DNA of 64,000 nucleotides, taken from positions 1 through 64,000 of the forward strand of contig JODI01000010.1 of the NCBI GenBank assembly GCA_000720805.1. Reading direction: 5' to 3'. The position numbers were made by a program, and so were the translations under genes. Shown here piece by piece: positions 23,868-37,864 of this stretch (its first letter is position 1; each line of letters opens with the position of its first letter). Source of the stretch: Streptomyces violaceoruber. GTDB lineage: Bacteria; Actinomycetota; Actinomycetes; Streptomycetales; Streptomycetaceae. The notes beneath the pieces are model-generated. The model ran no database searches. It saw nothing but the letters and a program-made list of their open reading frames with translations, and was not told the DNA's origin.

Positions 23868-25943
23868 ATGGGTGAGGTCTTCGCCGGACGGTACGAACTG
23901 GTCGACCCGATCGGACGCGGAGGTGTCGGCGCCGTCTGGCGTGCCTGGGACCACCGCCGCCGACGCTATGTGGCCGCCAAGGTTCTTCAACAGCGCGACG
24001 CCCACTCCCTCTTGCGCTTCGTCCGCGAACAGGCGCTGCGGATCGACCACCCTCATGTGCTCGCGCCCGCCAGTTGGGCCGCCGACGACGACAAGGTCCT
24101 GTTCACCATGGACCTGGTCGCCGGCGGCTCCCTGGTCCATCTCATCGGCGACTACGGCCCGCTGCCGTCCCCCTTTGTCTGTGTCCTGCTGGACCAACTC
24201 CTGTCCGGGCTGGCCGCGGTGCACGCCGAAGGCGTGGTCCACCGCGACATCAAGCCCGCCAACATCCTGCTGGAGGCCACCGGCACGGCCCGGCCCCGGC
24301 TGCGGCTGTCCGACTTCGGTATCGCGATGCGGCTGGGCGAGCCACGTCTGACGGAGACGAACCTCGTGGTCGGAACGCCCGGCTACATCGCACCCGAGCA
24401 GATGATGGGCGCCGAACCGGACTTCCCCGCCGACCTGTTCGCCGTCGGACTCGTGGCGCTGTACCTGCTGGAGGGCGCCAAGCCGGACGCCAAGGCCCTC
24501 GTGCAGTACTTCGCCGCCCACGGCACCCCGAGCGCGCCCCAAGGCGTCCCCGAGCCGCTCTGGCAGGTCGTCGCCTCGATGCTCCAGCCGGACCCCCAGG
24601 CCCGCTTCCGCACTGCCACCGGGGCACGCAAGGCACTCGCGTCCGCCGTGGAACTGCTCCCGCCCCGCTCCCCCGACGACGAACTGATCGAGATCTTCGA
24701 CCAACTCGGCCCACTGCCCCCGGGCTTCGCCCCCGAAGGTCCTCTCAAGCAGGCGCCGGGAGTGGAGCCAGGTCAGACGAATTCCGTGACGAGCCCTGCC
24801 CGGGCAGGGGAGAGAGGCGGCGGAGGGAGTCTCCCGGGCGGAACTCCCGGGGCCCGCATTCCGGGGGCCGCGATGACCGAAGCCGGTATGCCCGAAGCCG
24901 GTATGCCCGGGGGAGGCGGCCGAGGCTCCAGCCGAAGCGAGCACGACTTGCCCTCCGGCCACGGCATGCCCTCCGGGCAGGGGAGCGGTCTTGCAGCGGC
25001 CCGGCCCGGCGGGGAGCCCAATGGGAGCCCCGGTGCGGGACCCCTGGCGGCGTGGCCCAGCTCGGTCGGCTCGGGCTCGAACTCGGCCGGTCCCGAGTCG
25101 GGCCAGGTGGGCTCCCGCCTGAACGGATCGGCTGGGGCGGACCGGATCCACTCCGCCCCCGACGGCTGGTTGCCGGATGGCTCGGCAGGCTGGGCGCCCG
25201 GCGGCTCGCGGCCGGAGAGCTCGGCGGGCTCGATGCCCGAAGGCTCGGACGCTGCCGGCCGAGACGTCACCGGCTCGCCAGGAGACTCCCCAGGACAAGG
25301 GCACCTCGGCCCCGCTGCGAGGGGCGGCTCCTGGCCGTCCGGTGCGGGCGACCACGGCTGGTCCGAGCCCAGCGGATCCAGTCCGTCCGGCCCTGCTCAC
25401 CGGTCGGCCGCCGACACCCCCGAAGGTCCGCCCCATCCCTCGGAATCCGCCATCCCCGCTCAGCCGACCACCATGTCGGACACCGGCAGCTTCCACCTGC
25501 CGCCACCACAGTCCACGACCTCTTTGCCCCGGGCACAGGCACCGGTCACGCCCACTCCACAGCAGCGATACCCCCAGCCCCACCCAGCCCCACAGCCACA
25601 GCCACAGCCACAGCCACAGCCACAGCCACAGCCACAGCCGAGGCCAGCACGGCACGCGGCCCCTCTCTCCGCCCATGACCCCACTCACGTGCTGTCCTCC
25701 CCCCAGCAGTCCGCGCCCCGACACGCCGCTCAGCGCTCGCCGGCGCCGACACCGTCGCGACACCAGCGCGCTGAACCCTCTACTGCTTCGTACACCGCCG
25801 AGGTCCCGCAGGTTCCGCCTCCTGCGCACACGGTTTCGCTGTCGGCCCGCCGCTCAGGCCCATCCGGCCAGGTGGCGATCGCGATCCTGCTCTTGGCGCT
25901 GGCCTGCTACACCGTTGGGTTCTGGGCCCTGACCCGTCTGTGA
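23868..25943 (+). CDS. Ser/Thr protein kinase with long low-complexity tail and C-terminal anchor
   Basis: A 691-aa kinase. The kinase domain covers about residues 8-265 with K38, HRD at 125-127 (HRDIKPANIL) and DFG from D149, so it should be active. About 370 residues of Gly/Ser/Pro-rich sequence follow, including a (Gln-Pro) tract, ending in one membrane helix (QVAIAILLLALACYTVGFWAL). It therefore has no sensor domain outside the membrane, unlike PknB. The ribosome site GGAGGAG is unusually far (about 13 bases) from the ATG. It is convergent with the membrane-anchored protein gene at 25998. Confidence 0.88.
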   Translation: MGEVFAGRYELVDPIGRGGVGAVWRAWDHRRRRYVAAKVLQQRDAHSLLRFVREQALRIDHPHVLAPASWAADDDKVLFTMDLVAGGSLVHLIGDYGPLPSPFVCVLLDQLLSGLAAVHAEGVVHRDIKPANILLEATGTARPRLRLSDFGIAMRLGEPRLTETNLVVGTPGYIAPEQMMGAEPDFPADLFAVGLVALYLLEGAKPDAKALVQYFAAHGTPSAPQGVPEPLWQVVASMLQPDPQARFRTATGARKALASAVELLPPRSPDDELIEIFDQLGPLPPGFAPEGPLKQAPGVEPGQTNSVTSPARAGERGGGGSLPGGTPGARIPGAAMTEAGMPEAGMPGGGGRGSSRSEHDLPSGHGMPSGQGSGLAAARPGGEPNGSPGAGPLAAWPSSVGSGSNSAGPESGQVGSRLNGSAGADRIHSAPDGWLPDGSAGWAPGGSRPESSAGSMPEGSDAAGRDVTGSPGDSPGQGHLGPAARGGSWPSGAGDHGWSEPSGSSPSGPAHRSAADTPEGPPHPSESAIPAQPTTMSDTGSFHLPPPQSTTSLPRAQAPVTPTPQQRYPQPHPAPQPQPQPQPQPQPQPQPRPARHAAPLSAHDPTHVLSSPQQSAPRHAAQRSPAPTPSRHQRAEPSTASYTAEVPQVPPPAHTVSLSARRSGPSGQVAIAILLLALACYTVGFWALTRL
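25593..25639 (+). repeat. CAGCCA hexanucleotide repeat
   Basis: Seven full CAGCCA units plus a partial one, encoding a Gln-Pro tract in the kinase tail. Each unit adds two residues and keeps frame, so length variation between strains would be tolerated. Confidence 0.9.
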
Positions 25944-25997
25944 ACACCCACTCCAAGCACAGAACACCGCACTACCGCACCGCCCCTCACCCGGCGC

Positions 25998-27377
25998 CTA
26001 CCAGTCGGCCCCCGCGCCACCACTCCTACGCCGCCCCACCACCGTCCACACCCCAAGCCCCATCAGCAACGCGGTCCCCGTGCCGATGCCGCCGGCCGCA
26101 AGCAGCCTCATCGCGGTGTCGTCCCCCGTGACCGTCCCGCTGCTCCCCGCAGCCGCCGTCTCCCGGCCCTGGGCTGCCTCGGCCTTGAAAACCCCCGGCG
26201 GCTCGGACTCCCCCGCGTACTCAGGACCGGCTGCCGCCGTGCCCGTGACGCGTATGCGCAGGGTCAGGTCGAAGGGACCCTTGCCGAACCGGTCGGCCAC
26301 CTGCTCCGAGAGGTGTACGACGAGGTAGTACGAGCCCGCGAACCGCATGCCGCTCACGCGGTCGGAGACGTCGTACCGGTTGGCGTAGGCGACCGGCGGC
26401 AACGGTTTGAGCGTGGCCGCCCGCTGACTGCCGTCGTAGACCGTGCCCACGTCGTCGACCAAGCCGCGTGCGGGGTTGTAGAGAGACAGCACCAGCGCCC
26501 TGGAGACGAGGCCGTCGTCCTCGTCCGAACTGCCCAACTCGGCGGTGGCGTAGAGCTGCCGGCCCCAATCCACGGGCACCGCGTAGAACAGCGTCTGTCC
26601 GGGCACGATGCCGTAGTGCCAGACCCCCTGATCCACGGATGGCGCACCGGCGAAACCGGAGGCGCCCGCGCGGGACACGGCTTCGCCCGTCACAGGTGCG
26701 GGTGAGGCGGAGTTCCAGACCTCGGGCGCACTCGTCGCACCGGCCTCCTTGAGCCCCGGCTCCGACACCGTGGCGAGCTCCAGCCCCCAGTCATCCGACG
26801 AGGACCCCGCTCGGTGGACGCGCTCGACGAGGACGTAGTACGCGCCGGCGTCGCGGCACCGGATCGACGCGGGGCGCGAGATGTCGCGTGCGCCCACGGC
26901 GGTCAGGGGGTGGGGCCGACGGTCGGTGCCGACGCTGGCGGTCTTGATGGAGCAGGAATGGCTGTTGGCGTCCTGGACGGACACCTTGATGCCGTCGGTG
27001 GCGGAGACGGTCGTACCGGAACCGGGTACGGCCGTGACGGACACGTACACGTTCGACGAGGCGTCCAGGTCGAGGCGGTAGTAGAGCCTGCCGTCGACGG
27101 GGAGGGAGCTTCGGTACGTCGTACCGGGCGCCAACGCGGGGGCGTCCCCCGTGCTCGTCGCGCCGTCGACCGACCGGGCGTCCGCGTCGAAGCCGTAGGA
27201 ACTCCACGGTCCGGCCGCCGACGCGGACGGCGTTCCCGACCCGGCCCCCGCCACACACAGCACCGCACCCACGACGGCGACCCGCCTGATGCCGAGGACC
27301 ACCCGCCGGGCCACCACGCACAGAGCCCCCGCGGGACGACCACCCCCGTGCCGCCTCCACCCCGTACGCCACCCCAT
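25998..27377 (-). CDS. Exported membrane-anchored surface protein
   Basis: A 459-aa protein with a signal sequence (RRVAVVGAVLCVAGAGSGTPSASAAG) preceded by a long Arg-rich n-region, two beta-rich extracellular parts, and a C-terminal helix (LLMGLGVWTVVG) followed by RRRSGG, a stop-transfer anchor. No catalytic motif is seen. The ATG at 27377 was chosen after a G-rich ribosome site; the longer frame to 27614 reads as low-quality sequence. It faces the Ser/Thr kinase gene; the pairing of such a protein with this kinase is conserved in Streptomyces, so it may be its partner. Confidence 0.72.
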   Translation of the reverse strand: MGWRTGWRRHGGGRPAGALCVVARRVVLGIRRVAVVGAVLCVAGAGSGTPSASAAGPWSSYGFDADARSVDGATSTGDAPALAPGTTYRSSLPVDGRLYYRLDLDASSNVYVSVTAVPGSGTTVSATDGIKVSVQDANSHSCSIKTASVGTDRRPHPLTAVGARDISRPASIRCRDAGAYYVLVERVHRAGSSSDDWGLELATVSEPGLKEAGATSAPEVWNSASPAPVTGEAVSRAGASGFAGAPSVDQGVWHYGIVPGQTLFYAVPVDWGRQLYATAELGSSDEDDGLVSRALVLSLYNPARGLVDDVGTVYDGSQRAATLKPLPPVAYANRYDVSDRVSGMRFAGSYYLVVHLSEQVADRFGKGPFDLTLRIRVTGTAAAGPEYAGESEPPGVFKAEAAQGRETAAAGSSGTVTGDDTAMRLLAAGGIGTGTALLMGLGVWTVVGRRRSGGAGADW

Positions 27378-27596
27378 GACGCGCCACCCCACTCGTCGTT
27401 GCCCGGTCCGCCTGACCGCCTGACCGTGTGTCCCCGTGTCCCCGTGTCCCGGCGTCCGTGTGTCGTGTGTCCGTGTGACCGTCGCCCATCCTGCCCCGTC
27501 GGCAGGCACCCCACCCGCGCATTCCGTACGAGCGTCCGAAACACCCGGCATCACCGCCCCCGCCCTGCCACAGGACCCGTGCCCCCGCAACACGGA

Positions 27597-27653
27597 GCCC
27601 GGGTGGCACACCACCCGGGCAACACAAAACCCCGACCGCGAGGCGGCCGGGGT
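27597..27653 (-). terminator. Two tandem hairpins downstream of the DLW-39 gene
   Basis: Hairpin A (27629-27653, 10 of 11 pairs) is followed on the minus strand by TTTTG and ends the DLW-39 transcript. Hairpin B (27597-27620, ten pairs, CACA loop) follows it. Confidence 0.7.
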
Positions 27654-27674
27654 CTGTTCAGAATCGGTCGGTAC

Positions 27675-27803
27675 TCACGAACCCGTGGGCACGGAGTCAG
27701 TCGCCTCCGTCCACAGATCCTGCTCGGCGCGATCCGCCTGGATCTGGCGGTACACGAGGAGCCCGCCGATGGCGGCCAGTGCGACCAGGAGAAGCTTCTT
27801 CAC
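27675..27803 (-). CDS. DLW-39 family small protein
   Basis: A 42-aa protein starting at GTG 27803 with a membrane helix (KKLLLVALAAIGGLLVYRQ) and a tail containing EQDLW, the hallmark of the DLW-39 family, a short actinobacterial protein named for that motif. Its function is unknown. GAGG lies eight bases upstream. A TATAGT box at 27850-27855 on the minus strand could be its -10 element. Confidence 0.8.
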   Translation of the reverse strand: MKKLLLVALAAIGGLLVYRQIQADRAEQDLWTEATDSVPTGS

Positions 27804-28141
27804 CGCGCGACCTCGTCTTTCCTTGACGTAGGGGACTTCTGGCGCCCGACTATACACACCGACCGATACCGATCGGTGACCTACGTCGGGCCCCAACTCC
27901 CGTCTGCTGCACCGCAGTACAAGCGGACCACCAGGCTCCGATCAGAGGGTGACCACACCCGTACAGACGGTTATTTTTTGGTGCCTTCCTACCGGATCCC
28001 CTCTTTTTCGCCCTTCTTGCACCCATCCGAGTGGTGTTCATCTGAAGATCGAAGCGCCACGGGCGTCGGTCCACCACATCGCAGCCCCCATACACATCAT
28101 GAGGAAAGTACGCAAATCGCCCGACCCGAAAGTGAGGAACC
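27804..28141. other. Intergenic region between two divergent small genes
   Basis: Contains a possible -10 (TATAGT, minus strand, 27850-27855) and a CCGATCGGT palindrome near 27870. Nothing else is recognised. Confidence 0.4.
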
Positions 28142-28591
28142 ATGGCCCAGAACAAGGTCATGAATCTGTGGACCGCCTTCGTCACCGCCTTCCTCGCGCT
28201 GTGCACGGCGCTCGGACTCATCACGACGACCGCAGCCGCGGCCGTACCGCAGGCCAGGACGCCTCGCAACAGCACCCCGCCCGCGAGCATCCCGCCCGCG
28301 ACCGCCCCGGTGCTTTCCCCCAATTCCTCGCCCTGGTCCCGCGTAAGGTCTCTGCCGCCGACGATGAAGCAGCGCATCCGCGCCGAGGCCCACGGCAAGA
28401 CCCCCCGTTGCCGGCACCGCTCGCCCGTGGATGTGGACATGAACACAGACACCACCGCGACCTCGGCCTCGACCGCGGCCTCGGACACCACCGCCCAGGC
28501 CCAGGACGTCGCGCCTTGTGCCCCGTCCGCGTCCGCGTCCGCGCCCGCGCCCGCGCCCGCAGGCGAACTCCTCGCATCGCGCCGGCACTGA
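28142..28591 (+). CDS. Small exported or membrane protein, unknown
   Basis: A 149-aa protein with an N-terminal hydrophobic segment (residues about 9-33, LWTAFVTAFLALCTALGLITTTAAAA) that reads as a signal peptide. The rest is Pro/Ser/Ala/Thr-rich with a short basic region and an Ala-Pro tail from a GCGTCC/GCGCCC repeat. GAGGAACC precedes the ATG. No domain is recognised; it lies between the DLW-39 gene and tRNA-Ile, where Streptomyces often encode a similar protein. Confidence 0.6.
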   Translation: MAQNKVMNLWTAFVTAFLALCTALGLITTTAAAAVPQARTPRNSTPPASIPPATAPVLSPNSSPWSRVRSLPPTMKQRIRAEAHGKTPRCRHRSPVDVDMNTDTTATSASTAASDTTAQAQDVAPCAPSASASAPAPAPAGELLASRRH

Positions 28592-28918
28592 CGGACCGCG
28601 TCCCATGACAGACCAGATTTCCAACGTGACGGACCGATTCCGAGCACGGACGACTTGCCGCAGCATGCACCACCACCCCGCAGACGCCCTTCCGCAGCCG
28701 GGTCACGGCGCCCTTGTGTACAGCAGCAACGCCGCGTGTGACCTACCCCTGATGCGAACGGCATCCGCCCCCGAAGCCTGTATGACGGTCCTCACCAGGC
28801 GCCGTCAAAAGCGGATCGCAAGCCTTGTGCGGATCAGAAGCCTCGTGACGACAGAGCCACGAGGAACTGTGCACCACGCCAAAAACCCCCGGCCCAAGTG
28901 GACCGGAGGTCTTCGTGC
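28592..28918. other. Gene-free stretch with tRNA-Ile terminator
   Basis: Apart from the terminator at 28881-28910, nothing convincing is seen. Confidence 0.4.
28881..28910 (-). terminator. Terminator of tRNA-Ile
   Basis: A ten-pair stem (28886-28895 / 28900-28909, two wobble pairs) with AAGT loop; on the minus strand it is followed by TTTTT. Confidence 0.8.
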
Positions 28919-28995
28919 TGGTGGGGCTAACAGGATTTGAACCTGTGGCCTCATCCTTATCAGGGATGCGCTCTAACCAACTGAGCTATAGCCCC
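28919..28995 (-). tRNA. tRNA-Ile (GAT)
   Basis: A 77-nt tRNA with acceptor GGGGCTA/TAGCCCC, D arm GCTCAGTTGGTTAGAGC, anticodon loop CTGATAA (GAT) and T arm CAGG-TTCAAAT-CCTG. The terminal CCA is encoded (28919-28921), unlike the other two tRNAs here. Confidence 0.96.
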
Positions 28996-29107
28996 GCCGC
29001 GCTGTTCGGGGTATGTCCCGCGCGCTGACTCCTGAAGATTAGCGCACGACGTGGGCAGTCCCAAAATCGGTTCTCGGCTGACCGTCACCGGAGGTTTGAC
29101 GTGGTGC

Positions 29108-29938
29108 TCACTCGTCTTCGGCCAGTGTCAGTTCGACGCCGCCGACGAAGCCGGCGGAGAGGTTGTAGATGAACGCGCCGAGCGTCGCGAGGGCCGTCGC
29201 GAGGACGACGTCGATGACCGCGATGATCGTCGTGAACATCAGCACGTTGGGCAGCGAGAGGAAGGACTGCAGGTCGAAGCCGTTCGACTCGTTCGAGCCA
29301 GTCGCCTCCGAGATCGTGCTGCCGACCGTCGAGAAGACGCCCATCGCGTCCATGACCATCCACAGCACCGCGGCCGCCACGATCGTGCAGATGCCCAGTG
29401 CGATGGAGAGCAGGAAGCTGACTTTCATGACCGACCACGGGTCGGCCTTGGACACGCGCAGCCGTGCCTTGCGGGTGCGGGGCGTGGTGCGCGCGCCGGT
29501 GCGCGGACGCCGTACGGCGCCAGGCTGTGCCTGTGACTGCGCCGGGTAGGCCTGCGGCGGGTGGTAGGGACCCGCGGGCTGCTGCGGCTGCCGTTCGCCC
29601 GGCAGCGGCGACGCCGCCGCCTCGGACGATGTCGGCTGAGCCTGAGCGCCCGGAGCGGCCGTGGCCTGGCTCGCGCCTGTGGCGCGCCGTTGGGCCTGCG
29701 GACCTCGGGTGTCCGTCACAGTTCCCCCCTGGGATCCATGCGTGTCGGGCGAGCGCGACTCGGTCGCGGAAGGCTTGATCGCCTGCAGGTTGGTCGTATG
29801 CGGGTCGGTCAGACGCGCATCCGCCGTGCGCGAGTCCGGCGTACGCGCGGCGGAGCCACGGCTGTCGCCGTCCGACTCCGAGCCGGCCGTGGGACCGGTC
29901 GGGGTTCCGGTCGATCCGGCACCCGTGGCTCCGCTCAC
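29108..29938 (-). CDS. DUF3566 membrane protein
   Basis: A 276-aa protein. The first 160 residues are disordered and rich in Thr/Ser/Pro/Gln. The C-terminal DUF3566 domain carries two or three membrane helices (MKVSFLLSIALGICTIVAAAVLW, and FTTIIAVIDVVLATALATLG). It begins 18 bases after the gyrA stop and belongs to the gyrB-gyrA operon, as in most actinobacteria. The function is unknown; the mycobacterial neighbour of gyrA is an analogous protein that interacts with cell-wall machinery. Confidence 0.88.
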   Translation of the reverse strand: MSGATGAGSTGTPTGPTAGSESDGDSRGSAARTPDSRTADARLTDPHTTNLQAIKPSATESRSPDTHGSQGGTVTDTRGPQAQRRATGASQATAAPGAQAQPTSSEAAASPLPGERQPQQPAGPYHPPQAYPAQSQAQPGAVRRPRTGARTTPRTRKARLRVSKADPWSVMKVSFLLSIALGICTIVAAAVLWMVMDAMGVFSTVGSTISEATGSNESNGFDLQSFLSLPNVLMFTTIIAVIDVVLATALATLGAFIYNLSAGFVGGVELTLAEDE

Positions 29939-29956
29939 GATGACTCTCTCCTCGTG

Positions 29957-32551
<2,595 letters not shown>

Positions 32552-32593
32552 TGCTGGTGAAGATCCTTCCCTGTGCGGTCAGCTGAGACCGAC

Positions 32594-35039
<2,446 letters not shown>

Positions 35040-35606
35040 TCACCCATAGGTGTCGCCGGGGCCCGTGCTGCCGGGGGCCCGCAGGGGACCGTAACGACGG
35101 GCGGGACCGCCGGGGCCGTTCACCTTGATCAGCTTCACCGCGCCCTGCCCCAGGTCCTCGTTGAGGCGGGCGACCAGCGTCGGGGCGAGCAGGCGCAGAT
35201 TCGTCGCCCAGGCCGTGGAGTCGCAGCGCACGAGCAGGATCCGCTCGTCCTCGTCGTACTTCTCCGGTTCGCAGTGCTTGGCCACGTCCTCGCCGACGAT
35301 CTGCGGCCAGCGGCCCATCACCCCGCCCACCGCGGCCGGCGTCTCCCAGCCTCGCTCGGTGATCAGCCGGTTGATGGCGGAGCCGAGCGCCATGGGGTCG
35401 CGGCCGTCGGCGCGCGCGCCGGAGCGCAGACCTCCGCGGCGGGCCTGCTTCTTCTGCTGGACCGCGTCCCCACGCGCGCGTGCCTGTTCCTTCGCGGCGC
35501 GCAGCGCCACGCGCGCGAGGTCGACGCCGGAGGGTTCCGGGGTCTTGGCGGCGGGTTCCTCCGCCGCGGGTCGTGCGGGTCGCGGTGCGGGCTCGTCCGT
35601 GCTCAT
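35040..35606 (-). CDS. DUF721 family protein
   Basis: A 188-aa protein. A Pro/Ala-rich N-terminus and a basic stretch ([20 protein letters not shown]) precede the DUF721 domain (about residues 70-165: [38 protein letters not shown]). DUF721 proteins are predicted nucleic-acid binders; the actinobacterial one, between recF and gyrB, acts with DnaA/replication proteins in some reports. It starts in an ATGA overlap with the recF stop, so it is translationally coupled to recF. Confidence 0.9.
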   Translation of the reverse strand: MSTDEPAPRPARPAAEEPAAKTPEPSGVDLARVALRAAKEQARARGDAVQQKKQARRGGLRSGARADGRDPMALGSAINRLITERGWETPAAVGGVMGRWPQIVGEDVAKHCEPEKYDEDERILLVRCDSTAWATNLRLLAPTLVARLNEDLGQGAVKLIKVNGPGGPARRYGPLRAPGSTGPGDTYG

Positions 35607-36724
35607 ACGCGCTCCACCGTCCCGTCGGACACAGCGAACCGGGTCCCCGCCAGTACGTGCGGTACGTCGTCGTCGACCGCGGCCGTCACCAGAACCTGCT
35701 CGCCCGGGGCGACCAACTCGGCCAGGCGCTCGCGGCGGCGCGTGTCCAGTTCGGCGAAGACGTCGTCGAGGACGAGCACCGGTTCGTTGCCCTCGACCCT
35801 GAGGAGGTCGTACGACGCCAGACGCAGCGCCAGCGCGTAGGACCACGACTCGCCGTGGGAGGCGTAGCCCTTCGCCGGCAACTGACCGAGTTTGAGCAGC
35901 AGGTCGTCCCGATGCGGCCCCACGAGGGTGACGCCCCGCTCGATCTCCTGCTTGCGGGCCTCGGCGAGCGCGGCCATCAGCTGCTCGTAGAGATCCTCGC
36001 GGGTGTGTGCCTCGCCCGGAGCGGACGGCTTGTAGTCGAGAGCCACCGGACCCCCGCCGGGGGCCAGCTGTTCGTACGCCTTGTCGGTGAGGGGCTGGAT
36101 CGTGGCGATCAGGTCGAGACGCTGGGCGAGCAGTTCGGCGCCCACGCGCGCGAGGTGCTGGTCCCAGACGTCGAGCGTGGACAGGTCCATCGAGCGACCG
36201 CCGTGCCGTCGGGCCAGCGCGGCCGACTTCAACAGGGTGTTGCGCTGCTTGAGGACGCGCTCGTAGTCGGAGCGGACGCCGGCCATGCGCGGGGAGCGGG
36301 CCGTGATCAGCTCGTCCAGGAAGCGCCGCCGTTCCCCAGGGTCGCCCTTCACCAGAGCGAGATCCTCGGGCGCGAACAGCACGGTCCTGACGATGCCGAG
36401 CACGTCACGCGGCCTGACCTGCGAGGACCTGTTGATACGGGCGCGGTTGGCCCTGCCGGGGTTCAGCTCCAGCTCGACCAGCTGCTGCCGCTCGCCCTGC
36501 ATGACCTGGGCCCGGATGACCGCGCGGTCGGCGCCCATGCGGACCAGGGGGGCGTCGGAGGCGACGCGGTGGCTGCCGAGGGTGGCGAGGTAACCGACGG
36601 CCTCGACCAGGTTGGTCTTGCCCTGCCCGTTGGGGCCCACGAACGCCGTGACGCCCGGGTCGAGCGGCACTTCGACCCGGGCGTACGAGCGGAAGTCGGC
36701 CAGCGACAGATGCGTGACGTGCAT
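35603..36724 (-). CDS. recF: RecF DNA repair ATPase
   Basis: A 373-aa SMC-like ATPase that helps load RecA at single-strand gaps. The Walker A motif is GPNGQGKTN near residue 30; the signature-like [14 protein letters not shown] and the Walker [13 protein letters not shown] are present. The N-terminus [14 protein letters not shown] is typical. It lies between gnd and the DUF721 gene in the conserved dnaN-gnd-recF-gyrB order, and overlaps DUF721 by four bases. Confidence 0.96.
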   Translation of the reverse strand: MHVTHLSLADFRSYARVEVPLDPGVTAFVGPNGQGKTNLVEAVGYLATLGSHRVASDAPLVRMGADRAVIRAQVMQGERQQLVELELNPGRANRARINRSSQVRPRDVLGIVRTVLFAPEDLALVKGDPGERRRFLDELITARSPRMAGVRSDYERVLKQRNTLLKSAALARRHGGRSMDLSTLDVWDQHLARVGAELLAQRLDLIATIQPLTDKAYEQLAPGGGPVALDYKPSAPGEAHTREDLYEQLMAALAEARKQEIERGVTLVGPHRDDLLLKLGQLPAKGYASHGESWSYALALRLASYDLLRVEGNEPVLVLDDVFAELDTRRRERLAELVAPGEQVLVTAAVDDDVPHVLAGTRFAVSDGTVERV

Positions 36725-36830
36725 GGTCGTGCGCCGACCTCCCCCAGGTTGTGGACCACTGAGCAGCCCTGTGGATTACTTCTTCTCAATCTGTTGCGTC
36801 TGCTTCGGCTTGTTGCGCCTGCTCGGCCGA

Positions 36831-37706
36831 TTACTTCTTCTCGACCGCGTGGCCGCCGAACTGGTTGCGCAGCGCGGCGACCATCTTCATCTGCGGAGAG
36901 TCCTCCTGGCGCGACGCGAACCGCGCGAAGAGGGCGGCCGTGATCGCGGGAAGCGGCACGGCGTTGTCGATGGCGGCTTCCACAGTCCAGCGTCCCTCGC
37001 CGGAGTCCTGTGCAAAACCCTTCAGCCTGTCCAGGTGCTCGTCCTCGTCCAGGGCGTTCACCGCGAGGTCGAGCAGCCAGGAGCGGATGACGGTGCCTTC
37101 CTGCCAGGAGCGGAAGACCTCCCGTACGTCCGTCACGGAGTCGACCTTCTCCAGGAGCTCCCAGCCCTCGGCGTAGGCCTGCATCATCGCGTACTCGATG
37201 CCGTTGTGGACCATCTTCGCGAAGTGGCCCGCGCCCACTTCGCCGGCGTGCACCGCGCCGAGGTCGCCCTCGGGCTTGAGCGCGTCGAAGACCGGCTGCA
37301 CCTTGGCGACGTTCTCCGCGTCGCCGCCGTACATCAGCGCATAGCCGTTCTCCAGGCCCCAGACGCCGCCGGAGACGCCGCAGTCGACGAAGCCGATGCC
37401 CTGGGCCGCCAGTTCCTCGGCGTGCTTCTCGTCGTCCGTCCAGCGGGAGTTCCCGCCGTCCACGACGACGTCACCGGGCTCCAGCAGCTTCGCGAGCTCG
37501 TCGACGGTGGACTGGGTCGCGGCACCGGCCGGGACCATCACCCAGACCACCCTCGGGCCCGTGAGCTTGCCCACAAGCTCTTCCAGGCTGTGGACGTCCG
37601 CGCGGTCCGGGTTGCGGTCGTATCCGATCACGGTGTGGCCTGCGCGGCGTATCCGCTCGCGCATGTTGCCGCCCATCTTGCCGAGGCCGACGAGACCGAG
37701 CTCCAT
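36831..37706 (-). CDS. gnd: 6-phosphogluconate dehydrogenase (decarboxylating, short type)
   Basis: A 291-aa enzyme of the short 6-phosphogluconate dehydrogenase class; it makes ribulose-5-phosphate and NAD(P)H in the pentose-phosphate route. The dinucleotide motif GLVGLGKMGGNM starts at residue 4; the substrate loop DGGNSRW, GVSGGVWGLENG and the catalytic Lys in HFAKMVHNGIEYAMM are present. The ATG at 37706 follows AAGGAAC. Its position between dnaN and recF is a Streptomyces peculiarity. The 3' end bases GATTACTTCTTCTC recur at 36773. Confidence 0.93.
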   Translation of the reverse strand: MELGLVGLGKMGGNMRERIRRAGHTVIGYDRNPDRADVHSLEELVGKLTGPRVVWVMVPAGAATQSTVDELAKLLEPGDVVVDGGNSRWTDDEKHAEELAAQGIGFVDCGVSGGVWGLENGYALMYGGDAENVAKVQPVFDALKPEGDLGAVHAGEVGAGHFAKMVHNGIEYAMMQAYAEGWELLEKVDSVTDVREVFRSWQEGTVIRSWLLDLAVNALDEDEHLDRLKGFAQDSGEGRWTVEAAIDNAVPLPAITAALFARFASRQEDSPQMKMVAALRNQFGGHAVEKK

Positions 37707-37864
37707 CAGTTGTTCCTTAGGTTTTTGCGACGTGGCGTGACGGCACATACATGCCGCGGCACTTTCGTACCTGCGTCCGAGCCTAAACCCGGACGCTCAC
37801 GCACATCTGTGGGCATACGCGCTCAAACGCACGCCCCGACCTGCGGGTTCTCTGAAGGGCTCGG

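Noticed and set aside
25593..25639. CRISPR-like repeat array
   Set aside because: The units are contiguous 6-mers with no spacers and are in frame inside a kinase gene.
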